Origin: Candidatus Obscuribacterales bacterium
GTDB taxonomy: Bacteria; Cyanobacteriota; Vampirovibrionia; Obscuribacterales; Obscuribacteraceae
Direction of reading: 5' to 3'
Length of the DNA stretch: 64,000 bases
NCBI GenBank assembly: GCA_019750335.1
Contig: JAIEOQ010000008.1
Coordinates: 372,001-436,000, forward strand
The notes below the pieces were generated by a model, which saw only the letters and a program-made list of their open reading frames with translations, did no database searches and had not been told where the DNA came from. Positions 1-7,418 of the stretch are shown in pieces (position 1 is the stretch's first letter; each line of letters opens with the position of its first letter). Made by a program: the position numbers and the translations under genes.

Positions 1-4
1 CAGG

Positions 5-643
5 TCAGACCACCCGACGGTGAATCAATCCCAGACGGTAGGCGCGCTCACGCTGCTCCGTGGCAGCTTCGCCGAGGCTGTACTCTTCGGCGCTGGCAAG
101 CAAGCTGAAAAGTTGGGCGGCAATCGGCCGGCCAATTGTCGACCAGCAAGCGATGGTTTGCAGCTCAGCGGTCGGGCAAGCTTCAACAGCTTGTCGCGCC
201 GATGTCGTATCGCCAATCACCCGATACTTATTGCCCACCAACTCAATAAACTGCTCTTTGCTCAACGGCTTGCCGCCAACAGTCAGCTCAGCTGTGCCGT
301 CGATCAGGTCCAAACGATAACGGACGTCCATTCCCGACTTACCGGCCAGGACGCCTTCAAGGCTTTCCTTGACATCGCGCAGAGCAGCAAGAGCGAAACG
401 CACTTGACTGCCTTCGTGTGCCAGGTCGGCAATGCTTTTACTCAGAACAACGTTACCCGCGGGGTCGAGAATGTTGGCAGATTGACGATCGGCAGCAATG
501 GCAAAAGAATAATTGCCGTTTTGCTCCTGAGCGCGAACAGAAAAGGCTTTGACATAGGCACGCAAAGCATGGTGAGCGCGCCCGACCATGCTTTCTTCGG
601 TATTGTGGACGCCGGTACGAACAGGACGTCTTTGAGTTTGCAT
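5..643 (-). CDS. hypothetical protein, 212 aa
   Basis: I do not recognise this protein. The ATG at 643 is chosen over an in-frame start 18 bases further out because AGGAG lies seven bases before it. The N-terminus is basic (TQRRPVR), followed by an Ala-rich helical stretch and a mixed alpha/beta body. The last third is helical and ends in a basic segment (HRRVV). There is no signal peptide or membrane segment, so it should be cytoplasmic. It is complete, with its stop codon at positions 5-7, and is transcribed divergently from the BtpA gene across a 384-base spacer. No function is proposed. Confidence 0.75.
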   Translation of the reverse strand: MQTQRRPVRTGVHNTEESMVGRAHHALRAYVKAFSVRAQEQNGNYSFAIAADRQSANILDPAGNVVLSKSIADLAHEGSQVRFALAALRDVKESLEGVLAGKSGMDVRYRLDLIDGTAELTVGGKPLSKEQFIELVGNKYRVIGDTTSARQAVEACPTAELQTIACWSTIGRPIAAQLFSLLASAEEYSLGEAATEQRERAYRLGLIHRRVV

Positions 644-1027
644 AGATTTTCTCCTAGGCAAAAGTTGACAACCGCTACAGAACCAAATCGGAGTGTTCTT
701 GTCGGTTCATTGAGGTACGACCCGGATGTAAAGCTGATTAAGCTCGACAAGAAATTTGGTTGCTAGCGGATTAATGGGATTGCCGGTGATTTAGATCTCT
801 AGATAAAGAGAAAAGGGTGTAGAAGAAAACTAAGTAATAAAGGCACTCTCAATCAACAAGTCAAGAGAGATTTTCTTCTTATGCGCTAAGCCCCTATCGG
901 CGTTCTGCCCAACAGGAGCCAATCTCCTGACATCAACCCTGCTAAGCGGCGCTAGATGTAAGCTGCTGCTATGCTTTTGTTGATGCGTCAATCGCCTCTT
1001 AGCATCAACATGACAAGGGTTACTAAA
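644..1027. promoter_or_regulatory. divergent intergenic region
   Basis: This 384-base spacer separates two divergent genes and must hold both promoters. I see a weak stem at about 843-868 (CTCTC pairing with GAGAG) and no coding frame with a ribosome binding site. ATGs at 971 and 1010 lie in frame with BtpA, but they lack the AAGGG that precedes 1028. Confidence 0.3.
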
Positions 1028-1843
1028 ATGCTTCAAGAACTTTTCGCGACAACAAAACCAGTGATCGGAGTTATCCATTTATTACCGCTGCCAGGCTCAA
1101 GCCGCTACGACGGCAACCTGGAAGCCGTGCTCGCCCGCGCCGAACAAGAAGCGGCCTCCTTGGCAAGCGGCGGCGTACACGGCATCATTATCGAGAATTT
1201 TTTCGACGCCCCCTTTGTCAAGAATCGCATAGACACGGCCACAGCTTGCGCCATGACCCTAGCCGCCCAAAAAGTAAAAGCGATCAGCAAACTGCCACTG
1301 GGTATCAACGCTCTCCGCAATGACGGTCACAGCGCCATGGCGATTGCCACCGCTGCCGGTGCGCAATTCATCCGTGTGAATGTATTCACCGGAGCCATGC
1401 TGACAGACCAAGGAATCATCGAAGGCGAAGCTCACGAACTGATGCTTTACCGCAGACTTTTAGGCGCTGATCGGCAGATCAAAATCTTCGCCGATGTTAT
1501 GGTTAAGCACGCGGTACCTTTGGGAATCGGCACGGACATCAAACAATCGGCAAAAGACGCCGTAATGCGCGGCGGCGCCGATGCTCTGGTTATAAGCGGC
1601 ATCGCGACCGGCTCTGCTCCTGACGACAAAGATCTTAAAGCGGTCCGCGAAGCTTTACCGAAAGTACCAATCTTCATTGGCAGTGGCAGCGGCAAAGAAA
1701 ATGCCGGCTCGCTTTTGGCGACGGCAGACGGCTTAATTGTCGCCAGCTCGCTCAAGCGCCAAGGCATTCTCGAGAATCCGGTTGATGTAGAAAGAGTGAG
1801 AAGTCTAGTCAGCACCGTTCAAGAGATTAGCAAGAAAGGCTAA
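1028..1843 (+). CDS. btpA: BtpA/SgcQ-family TIM-barrel protein
   Basis: The 271-residue product matches the BtpA family from its opening (KPVIGVIHLLPLPGS) through GGVHGIIIENF, the RVNVFTGAMLTDQG strand and the late glycine-rich phosphate-binding-like loop IFIGSGSGKENAG. The family has a TIM-barrel fold. In cyanobacteria BtpA helps accumulate photosystem I, whereas non-photosynthetic bacteria carry homologues (SgcQ) of uncertain enzymatic role. I start at 1028 because AAGGG lies eight bases upstream; the reading frame extends 19 codons further up without a good site. It converges tightly on the next gene, with an 11-base gap. The family assignment is firm; the function in this organism is unknown. 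Confidence 0.88.
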   Translation: MLQELFATTKPVIGVIHLLPLPGSSRYDGNLEAVLARAEQEAASLASGGVHGIIIENFFDAPFVKNRIDTATACAMTLAAQKVKAISKLPLGINALRNDGHSAMAIATAAGAQFIRVNVFTGAMLTDQGIIEGEAHELMLYRRLLGADRQIKIFADVMVKHAVPLGIGTDIKQSAKDAVMRGGADALVISGIATGSAPDDKDLKAVREALPKVPIFIGSGSGKENAGSLLATADGLIVASSLKRQGILENPVDVERVRSLVSTVQEISKKG

Positions 1844-1854
1844 ATCAGCCGTTC

Positions 1855-2568
1855 TTACTTTTTATCCGGCACACTTTCAATAGCACCAATCACTCTTTCC
1901 AGATCAGCGTCAGCTTGATAGAGCCAGCACTTTATCCGGTCAGACCAAATGACCAGATCGATAATTGCTTGCGAAACATCAGGATTGTCTTGCTGCAAGC
2001 GCGAGATCACCCAATCAGGAAGCTTCAACGGTCCGCTTTCATAAACCGGCTCGACAATCACTATCTGCTGTTCTTTCAACACAGCATGCAAAGCCGGCAT
2101 CCACTCATGTTCAACCCAACCGAGCTCGTCGATCGCTTTAGCTAAATTGCGTTTGCCGTCAAGCACAGCCAGAAGCTGATTATCAGCACCATCCTGATAG
2201 ATCAGCGGCTTCAATATGGTGTTCTTACTGATGCCCAGCGCGCTGAGATACTCTTTAGCTTCAACACAAGCCATGCCTTCACGCATAATCTTGTCTAAAG
2301 ACTCATCGGGACTAATTGTCATCGGCACATGCTTGAGTGGACATTCGACATAAGAGAACGTGCCGTCTTCCCAGAGAAAAAGCTCAAGAAAAGCTTGACG
2401 CCCTTCGGCCGTATCAGTTTCAACGTGAAAAATACGCCCCTTTTCCACATAAATAAAAGCTGTGTGGACTCCTCGTGTCAGACAAATTTTGCCATTCAGC
2501 TCGCCGTTTCGCGCTAGCTGAACTAAGTTTGGCAAATTTACTTTGGAGAGTTCTCCGGACAGCTGCAT
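1855..2568 (-). CDS. DUF4388 (PATAN-like) domain protein
   Basis: The first ~100 residues are a DUF4388 domain: LSGELSKVNLPNLVQLARNG, then a beta strand GKICLTRG, then VEKGRIFHVET and WEDGTFSYVE. This domain is common in cyanobacterial and myxobacterial signalling proteins, often joined to response regulators or GTPase-regulator modules. Here it stands with a second ~130-residue helical region resembling winged-helix or degenerate domains of the same proteins (LLAVLDGKRNLAKAIDELGW). No receiver or kinase domain is present. It is 237 aa and cytoplasmic. GAGG seven bases before the ATG supports the start. A role in signalling or motility is inferred only from the domain. Confidence 0.8.
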   Translation of the reverse strand: MQLSGELSKVNLPNLVQLARNGELNGKICLTRGVHTAFIYVEKGRIFHVETDTAEGRQAFLELFLWEDGTFSYVECPLKHVPMTISPDESLDKIMREGMACVEAKEYLSALGISKNTILKPLIYQDGADNQLLAVLDGKRNLAKAIDELGWVEHEWMPALHAVLKEQQIVIVEPVYESGPLKLPDWVISRLQQDNPDVSQAIIDLVIWSDRIKCWLYQADADLERVIGAIESVPDKK

Positions 2569-2640
2569 GGATCATCCTCGACATTTGCTAGCAATGCTAA
2601 CAGATAAGACGACATTCATATTGGGGGGATTACGATACCC

Positions 2641-2660
2641 CTAGGCACTTGGGCGCCTAG
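2641..2660. repeat. small inverted repeat in intergenic region
   Basis: CTAGGC and GCCTAG pair across an eight-base loop inside the 261-base spacer between the DUF4388 gene (-) and the next gene (+). It could be an operator or a stem in a 5' leader for either gene. Nothing else is recognised in this spacer. Confidence 0.25.
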
Positions 2661-2829
2661 AGATCTAATTCTAGACCATTGGCTTTTGTTAGGGTAAACC
2701 TATCTCTCATATTACTTTCTCAAGAAGAACTAAAGCACAGCACCGACTTATTTAACGCGCATTTTGACTATCCGCTCGCTGTCTCAAGTAGACAGACAGC
2801 AGCATCACCCTTTTGCAGAAAGCCGAACC

Positions 2830-3231
2830 ATGAGTCGAAACAGTTGTGATGTTTGGCCCCGTCTTTTGCAGAACTTGCGCAACGCCAAAGGCAAGCGCGT
2901 ATTTCGCAGCGGCTGGGGTCCTCAAGGACAACATCCGGTGCAGATGGAAGGTCGGATGTATGACGGCGTAACGGTCTTCTTCCGTTCCAGCGCAAACAGC
3001 TGCGATCTGGATATCTACGACCGAGAGTACAATCGACTGGCGACTTACACCGTCCCGGTGCACCGATTTCATCGCTGTACACCCAATTCGCTCAAGTTCC
3101 TCGATCGGCTGCCCAAACCCGGTCAACCGTTCCGCACGAAACACCCCTGTGGTGCCGGTTCCATCCGACGCGGCGTCGCTTCGCGCCTGATCTGCCGTTG
3201 GGTCAAAGAGTACCTGGCAAGCAAGAAGTAG
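2830..3231 (+). CDS. small basic hypothetical protein
   Basis: This 133-residue protein starts at ATG 2830. A TTG-initiated extension to 2764 is possible, and neither start has a convincing ribosome binding site. The sequence is rich in Arg, Lys and His with four Cys (SCDVW, NSCDLD, HRCTP, HPCGAG). No membrane segment or signal peptide is seen. It contains an FRSGWGP / GQPFRTKHP pattern that I cannot assign. The gene ends 27 bases before the start of the large structured RNA region, so co-transcription with it is possible. It is probably real because the frame stays open with ordinary codon use, but the start and function are uncertain. Confidence 0.5.
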   Translation: MSRNSCDVWPRLLQNLRNAKGKRVFRSGWGPQGQHPVQMEGRMYDGVTVFFRSSANSCDLDIYDREYNRLATYTVPVHRFHRCTPNSLKFLDRLPKPGQPFRTKHPCGAGSIRRGVASRLICRWVKEYLASKK

Positions 3232-3257
3232 GCGATTCGATTTCACACAAACACAAG

Positions 3258-3950
3258 AAAGGAGGGTGCACTATGCATTGGCCTTAAGTACCTCATCGCT
3301 CCGGAGTGACAGCGCTGTACTGCAGTAGGCGCGGGGCCGGAGCAAACCCTAAGTTTGCTCGATATAGAGCAAGCCGACGGTCGGACCAGCTTGCAGCCGG
3401 GCTATCAAGCCAAAAGCGAGTGCCATGAAATCTCAGTCGAGCCAGAATCCTAGGCGATGAAGCTGAGCGGTCAAGGCAAATCCGTTTTTTCTCTTCAGCA
3501 GTTGAAGGTGGGAAAAACGGTGGGGTATGGCTTTATCCCAAACCGTAAGGTTAAAGGCATTCATGTGCTAAAGCGCTAAGCCAACAGCGCCAAGAAGTTG
3601 GCAAGGCAGCAGAGACTCTTGAAGGTCAATGAACGAACATTGACTGGGTTCTGAAAAGAGTCTTTGGTTTGGCAAGCTCCTCCGGTTATCAGAAAGCGAC
3701 CGGTACGAGCTTGATTGAGTTTTCTACCTCAATGACGGGGGAGTGCACGCCCCTAGTCATAGGCAGACCCTGTTGAGGCCAGGGTTTGTCGAGGTTACGC
3801 GCATCTTCAAAAAATATGACCGAAGATGCGTCGCAATAACGATTTTTTCTTTAAAGAAAAAATCCATTTCAACTAACAAGCTGCGGGCGTTGACCTCCAA
3901 GCTGCCGCGGCGACAGCAACTGACTTTGTTCGGCAGTTGCTGTCAAAAAC
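3258..3950 (+). ncRNA. candidate large structured non-coding RNA
   Basis: No plausible coding frame spans this ~690-base stretch, yet it holds a chain of strong helices. They are 3298-3304/3337-3343 (GCTCCGG), 3355-3360/3367-3372, 3389-3393/3406-3410, 3482-3489/3513-3520 enclosing 3493-3497/3503-3507, 3521-3527/3534-3540, 3541-3544/3549-3552 capped by a GTAA (GNRA) loop, 3580-3585/3597-3602, 3613-3620/3656-3663 enclosing 3625-3631/3638-3644, 3673-3679/3707-3713 enclosing 3682-3686/3699-3703, 3714-3719/3728-3733, 3734-3740/3750-3758, 3762-3772/3780-3790 (11 bp), 3800-3808/3822-3830 (9 bp), 3841-3852/3853-3864, and 3912-3922/3934-3944 (11 bp). The GNRA loop favours the + strand. I find no RNase P, tmRNA, SRP or 6S signature. 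Size and complexity resemble the ornate RNA classes (GOLLD, ROOL, OLE), but no family is assigned. The ends are approximate. Confidence 0.6.
3273..3287 (+). CDS. possible 4-codon leader ORF (MHWP)
   Basis: A textbook Shine-Dalgarno, AAAGGAGG (3258-3265), stands seven bases before ATG CAT TGG CCT TAA. If translated, it makes the tetrapeptide MHWP at the very 5' end of the structured RNA region. It may be a leader peptide or ribosome-loading site, or simply a purine-rich strand of the RNA fold. The same GTGCAC (3266-3271) could pair with the loop GTGCAC at 3743-3748. Confidence 0.25.
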   Translation: MHWP

Positions 3951-4039
3951 GTTTGAGATTTATTGGTGTACTTTAAATTTTAAGCCCTGAAAGTTTATCC
4001 GTTGTTGATGTCCTTAAAAGCATCTTCAATGGGTGTTCC

Positions 4040-4300
4040 TCAGGTATTCAGCCTCTACGAGCTGAAATGTCCCCCATCGTAGAAACAATCGGCCCCGGTG
4101 GTCGGTTCTTAGTAAAAGTGACTGGCGATCACATCCTTGACGAACAATCAGGGAGAAGCCGGTACAAGAAGCAAACGGAGTATGAACCAAGCCGTTTGCC
4201 GACTTGTGCTGCCCGAAATTTGAGCCCGGGCAGTGAGGGCATAGCCGGAGAGAGATTCTAGGCAGCGGTTGCTCCTGCTGCGACAAACTTTCCATGGTTT
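4040..4300 (+). promoter_or_regulatory. second structured stretch, probable long leader of the PPDK-like gene
   Basis: This stretch carries strong helices: 4047-4052/4061-4066 (TTCAGC), 4171-4178/4192-4199 (GCAAACGG, 8 bp) and 4209-4215/4227-4233 (CTGCCCG, 7 bp). A 64-codon frame at 4067 lies across these helices and has no ribosome binding site, so I read the region as untranslated. It could be the 5' leader of the gene at 4343 or the 3' part of the RNA beginning at 3258. The AT-rich stretch at 3951-4039 between them could hold a promoter. Confidence 0.35.
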
Positions 4301-4342
4301 TATTCACAACCACAATCAACCTTCAAAGAGGGAGACGGTCAG

Positions 4343-6685
4343 ATGGCTTCGACTCAGGTCAGAACCAAAAAGGTCGCTCGCCTCTTCCAGGAGGGCGGCC
4401 CCGCATCCCCTGCGGTTCTCGGGGGCAAGGGCGCCGGCCTCGCTGAACTGGCACGCGACAACGTGCCGGTTCCTCCGGGCTTCACGGTCACAACGGCCGT
4501 GGCTCGGGCTTTCGCTCAACACAAGCGTTTGCCCAATCGTCTGGCATGGCAACTCGACTGGCAGATCGCTGCCGTGGAAAAAGCCTGCGCCAAAACTTTC
4601 GGCGCGGTCAACAATCCACTTCTGCTTTCGGTGCGTTCGGGAGCGCCGGTTTCTATGCCCGGGATGATGGACACCATCCTCAATCTCGGCTTGAATCCGG
4701 CAACCGTTCGTGGTTTGGCTAAGCTTGCCGGAGCGCGTTTCGCTTACGACTGCTACCGCCGCTTTCTGCAAATGTTCGCTGACGTCGTGCTCGGTGTTTG
4801 CCGCCACAAATTCGAGGAGATCCTCGAAAGCGTCAAACTCAACCAGCAAGCGGCCACCGACCAAGAGCTGACTGCCAGCGCTTTGCAAGAAGTTTGCAAC
4901 CGCTTCCGTACGCTTATCGAGCAGGAAACCGGCAAGTCGATGATCGACTCGCCGCGCGAACAGCTGCTGCTGGCAATCATCGCCGTCCTTAAGTCCTGGG
5001 ATAATCCGCGCGCCAAAACTTACCGTCAAGCGCAAGGCATCCCGGATCACATCGGCACGGCAGTGAATGTGCAAGCGATGGTGTTCGGCAATTTGAACGA
5101 CCGCTCCTGTACCGGGGTCGTGTTCAGTCGCAACATCGCGACCGGCACGCCCGGGCTTTGGGGGGAGTTCCTCGTCAACGCCCAAGGCGAAGACGTGGTT
5201 GCCGGCATCCGCAAGCCTTTGCCGATTGGCCAGCTCAAAGAGTGGGACCAGACGCTCTACGCCGAGCTTGCCGACCATGTTGAAACGTTCGCAATCAACC
5301 AAGGACAAGCGGTGGACGTTGAGTTCACCGTGGAGTCCGGCAAGCTGTGGATTTTGCAAAAGCGCGCCGCCAAGCTCACCGCTGAAGCGGCAGCAACGGT
5401 TGCTGTCCACCGCGTCTGGAACGGCGAGCTAAGCAAAGAAGCGGCGCTGCGAAGCGTCTCTTCCGAGCAGCTGGCAATGCTTCGCAAACGAGGCTTCAAC
5501 CAAACGGCTCTCGATCTCGCTTGCCGCGAACGGTTACTGGCTAAAGGGTTGGCTGCTTCGCCCGGTGTCGCCACCGGCAGAGCGGTTTTCACCTCGTCGG
5601 AAGCCGTTGAAGCTGCTACCCGCGGCGAAGCGGTGATTCTCGTTCGGCAAGACACCTCGCCGGAAGACTTGGCGGGCATGCTTGCCGCCAAAGGAATCGT
5701 CACGCGTACAGGCGGCCGCACCTGTCACGCTGCTGTAGTTGCTTGCGGTATGGGTATCCCGGCTGTAGTCGGTTGCGGCAACGGAATCGACTTCATGGAT
5801 GTCGTCGGCAAGACTATCTCCCTCGACGGCAGCGCCGCTGTCGTTGTCCTCGGAGAGGTAGAGCTTGACGAGCTGGCGCGCAAAAAGGAGATTAATCTCT
5901 TCTTGCGTTGGCTTGCTCAAGAAGAAGCTAAGCAGTGTCCTAAACCGCGGCTTGTCTTCGAAACTTTCGAGCAATCGAAAGACGCTTCTTCGCTGCTCGG
6001 AGATTTCTATCTTAGCGAGCACATGGTCCGCGCAACCCTCGGCACGCCGCTACAAGCGGAAGCCGCACTACTGCGGAGCAAAGTTCACATCGACGTGGCC
6101 GAACGTTTGGCCATGTATCTTGTGGTTGCCGTTGGTGGCGAGCTGCGCCACGGCTACAACATCTGGCTCGATCCGGCAAAAACCGAGTTAGCCCGAGACT
6201 TTGCCGTCCGTTTCACCCTGAATAACGGGGACTTGGATAATGACACTCCCTCTCGACGCCCAGTGCAAAAGGAGGTGGTCGCTCGTTTAGCTCAGTCTCC
6301 GCAGGCAGCGCATTTGCGTTTTCTCGAGCTGGCTTTTGAGCTGTTCAACAACGGCAAATGGCAAGGCTCCGTAGGCGGCTACAAGTGGGCAAACATCGCC
6401 CAAGCTGCCCACCATTTCTTGTCCGGTAAATTGAACCACAGCGTGTTTGCCGATCATGCTTTTGATCTGCAACACAACAATGGCACGATTTTCGGCAAGA
6501 ATCCGATGCTTGAATGTGCAGATCGTCTCAGCCTGCAACACATGCTTGATCAGAAAAAGCAGGCGCAAAATCCGAAAGAACTGTTCTCCGGTTTGCGCTT
6601 GGTTGCCGGTCTGAAATTCGCTTTCTCCGATGCGGTCGTTGCTCTTTACCGCAAAGGCGCAAGCCTTGGTCTTTGGCAAGAATGA
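4343..6685 (+). CDS. PPDK-like dikinase with non-canonical C-terminal domain
   Basis: Residues ~1-345 are the ATP-grasp nucleotide-binding half of pyruvate phosphate dikinase: LGGKGAGLAEL, VPPGFTVTT, SVRSGAPVSMPGMMDT, GVVFSRN and GEFLVNAQGEDVVAG. After a helical linker comes the swivelling phospho-histidine domain (~400-505) with TGGRTCHAAVVACGMG, His462 being the expected phosphate carrier. True PPDK (about 870-900 aa) then has a PEP/pyruvate TIM barrel with a GLCRTEHMF motif. Here that barrel is absent, and ~270 unrelated residues follow (GSVGGYKWANIA, FDLQHNNGTIFGKN). The enzyme may therefore pass phosphate from ATP through His462 to another acceptor, as rifampicin phosphotransferase does with its own acceptor domain. 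That is inference. GAGGGAG before the ATG supports the start. It is not a simple truncation, because the frame is intact. Confidence 0.85.
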   Translation: MASTQVRTKKVARLFQEGGPASPAVLGGKGAGLAELARDNVPVPPGFTVTTAVARAFAQHKRLPNRLAWQLDWQIAAVEKACAKTFGAVNNPLLLSVRSGAPVSMPGMMDTILNLGLNPATVRGLAKLAGARFAYDCYRRFLQMFADVVLGVCRHKFEEILESVKLNQQAATDQELTASALQEVCNRFRTLIEQETGKSMIDSPREQLLLAIIAVLKSWDNPRAKTYRQAQGIPDHIGTAVNVQAMVFGNLNDRSCTGVVFSRNIATGTPGLWGEFLVNAQGEDVVAGIRKPLPIGQLKEWDQTLYAELADHVETFAINQGQAVDVEFTVESGKLWILQKRAAKLTAEAAATVAVHRVWNGELSKEAALRSVSSEQLAMLRKRGFNQTALDLACRERLLAKGLAASPGVATGRAVFTSSEAVEAATRGEAVILVRQDTSPEDLAGMLAAKGIVTRTGGRTCHAAVVACGMGIPAVVGCGNGIDFMDVVGKTISLDGSAAVVVLGEVELDELARKKEINLFLRWLAQEEAKQCPKPRLVFETFEQSKDASSLLGDFYLSEHMVRATLGTPLQAEAALLRSKVHIDVAERLAMYLVVAVGGELRHGYNIWLDPAKTELARDFAVRFTLNNGDLDNDTPSRRPVQKEVVARLAQSPQAAHLRFLELAFELFNNGKWQGSVGGYKWANIAQAAHHFLSGKLNHSVFADHAFDLQHNNGTIFGKNPMLECADRLSLQHMLDQKKQAQNPKELFSGLRLVAGLKFAFSDAVVALYRKGASLGLWQE

Positions 6686-6732
6686 AGTTAGTTCAACATT
6701 TTCTCCAATCTCATGCATAAGGAATTCGTCAC

Positions 6733-7305
6733 ATGGCGAAAAAGAATCCGTTCCACATGCCGGGCACCGAAGGCACCGGCGAGTACACCGTTGTTTTGGT
6801 AACGGCGGACGGCACCAAGGTCGGCTACCGTGAGTACCAGCCGAACAACTTCCGCATCCGCGTCGAGCCGGGTAGCGATGCCGCCGCGACGGCTAAGATC
6901 GCTGTTGCCCTTACGCGCACCAACGGCTGGAAGCAGCCCGGCGACAGCGACGAAAACCGTTTCAGCAAAGTGAGAGAGGGTGTGCAAGCTCTGCTCGACA
7001 CGCTCGGGACCTTGGCCTTGAACCTCTTCGACGTGGCGGACTACTACGACATCCGCTTCAACCCGGACGCGCCGCGCCGCGACTCCACCCACATGGAAGA
7101 GGTATTCCACCGCAGCCTCGTCAGCGAAGCTCGCCGTCGCAAGCTGCGTGGTGCCAACAGCCGCTGGAAGTTACCGTTGCTGGTTAGCCGGCTGGCCAGC
7201 ATCGAACACCACGAATTGGTGATGAAGGTGCCCGGCGCCAACAAGCGCTGGCACTTGCGCACTTTGCGCGCCAAGGTCGCCGCCGCGCCGGTCACCGGCA
7301 GCTAG
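6733..7305 (+). CDS. hypothetical protein, 190 aa
   Basis: I do not recognise this gene. It begins 47 bases after the dikinase gene, with AAGGAA before ATG 6733, so it is likely co-transcribed with it. The chain is soluble, with a beta-rich start (YTVVLVTADGTKVGYREY), a central helical part (REGVQALLDTLGTLALNLFDVADYYDIRF) and a strongly basic end with SRWKLPLLVSRL and NKRWHLRTLRAK. The Arg/Lys-rich tail could bind nucleic acid or acidic partners. It is the only gene between the dikinase and a strong terminator, which suggests a functional pairing. That link is inference. Confidence 0.7.
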   Translation: MAKKNPFHMPGTEGTGEYTVVLVTADGTKVGYREYQPNNFRIRVEPGSDAAATAKIAVALTRTNGWKQPGDSDENRFSKVREGVQALLDTLGTLALNLFDVADYYDIRFNPDAPRRDSTHMEEVFHRSLVSEARRRKLRGANSRWKLPLLVSRLASIEHHELVMKVPGANKRWHLRTLRAKVAAAPVTGS

Positions 7306-7340
7306 AGCTTAGCTGCTTCGATCGCGCTTGCAGTCAACCA

Positions 7341-7374
7341 AGAGAGAGGCGGCTTTTAGAAGTCGCCTCTCTCT
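7341..7374 (+). terminator. rho-independent terminator
   Basis: AGAGAGAGGCG pairs with CGCCTCTCTCT (11 bp) and TCTTTT follows on the + strand. It ends the transcript of the dikinase and the 190-aa gene. Confidence 0.8.
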
Positions 7375-7418
7375 TCTTTTGTGTTCCGTCTTAACTACAC
7401 GTTCGGAGAAGTTTCCCT

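Noticed and set aside
3258-3950. Group II or group I intron, RNase P RNA, tmRNA
   Set aside because: There is no GUGYG 5' end with a domain V hairpin, no reverse transcriptase frame, no group I core elements, no conserved RNase P P4 strands and no tRNA-like tmRNA ends. The helices do not match these folds.
4067-4261. 64-codon + strand frame before the dikinase
   Set aside because: No ribosome binding site, and it spans three strong helices; more likely leader RNA.
4316-5410. Long - strand frame opposite the dikinase gene
   Set aside because: Antisense shadow of a firmly identified protein, with no domain content and no ribosome binding site.
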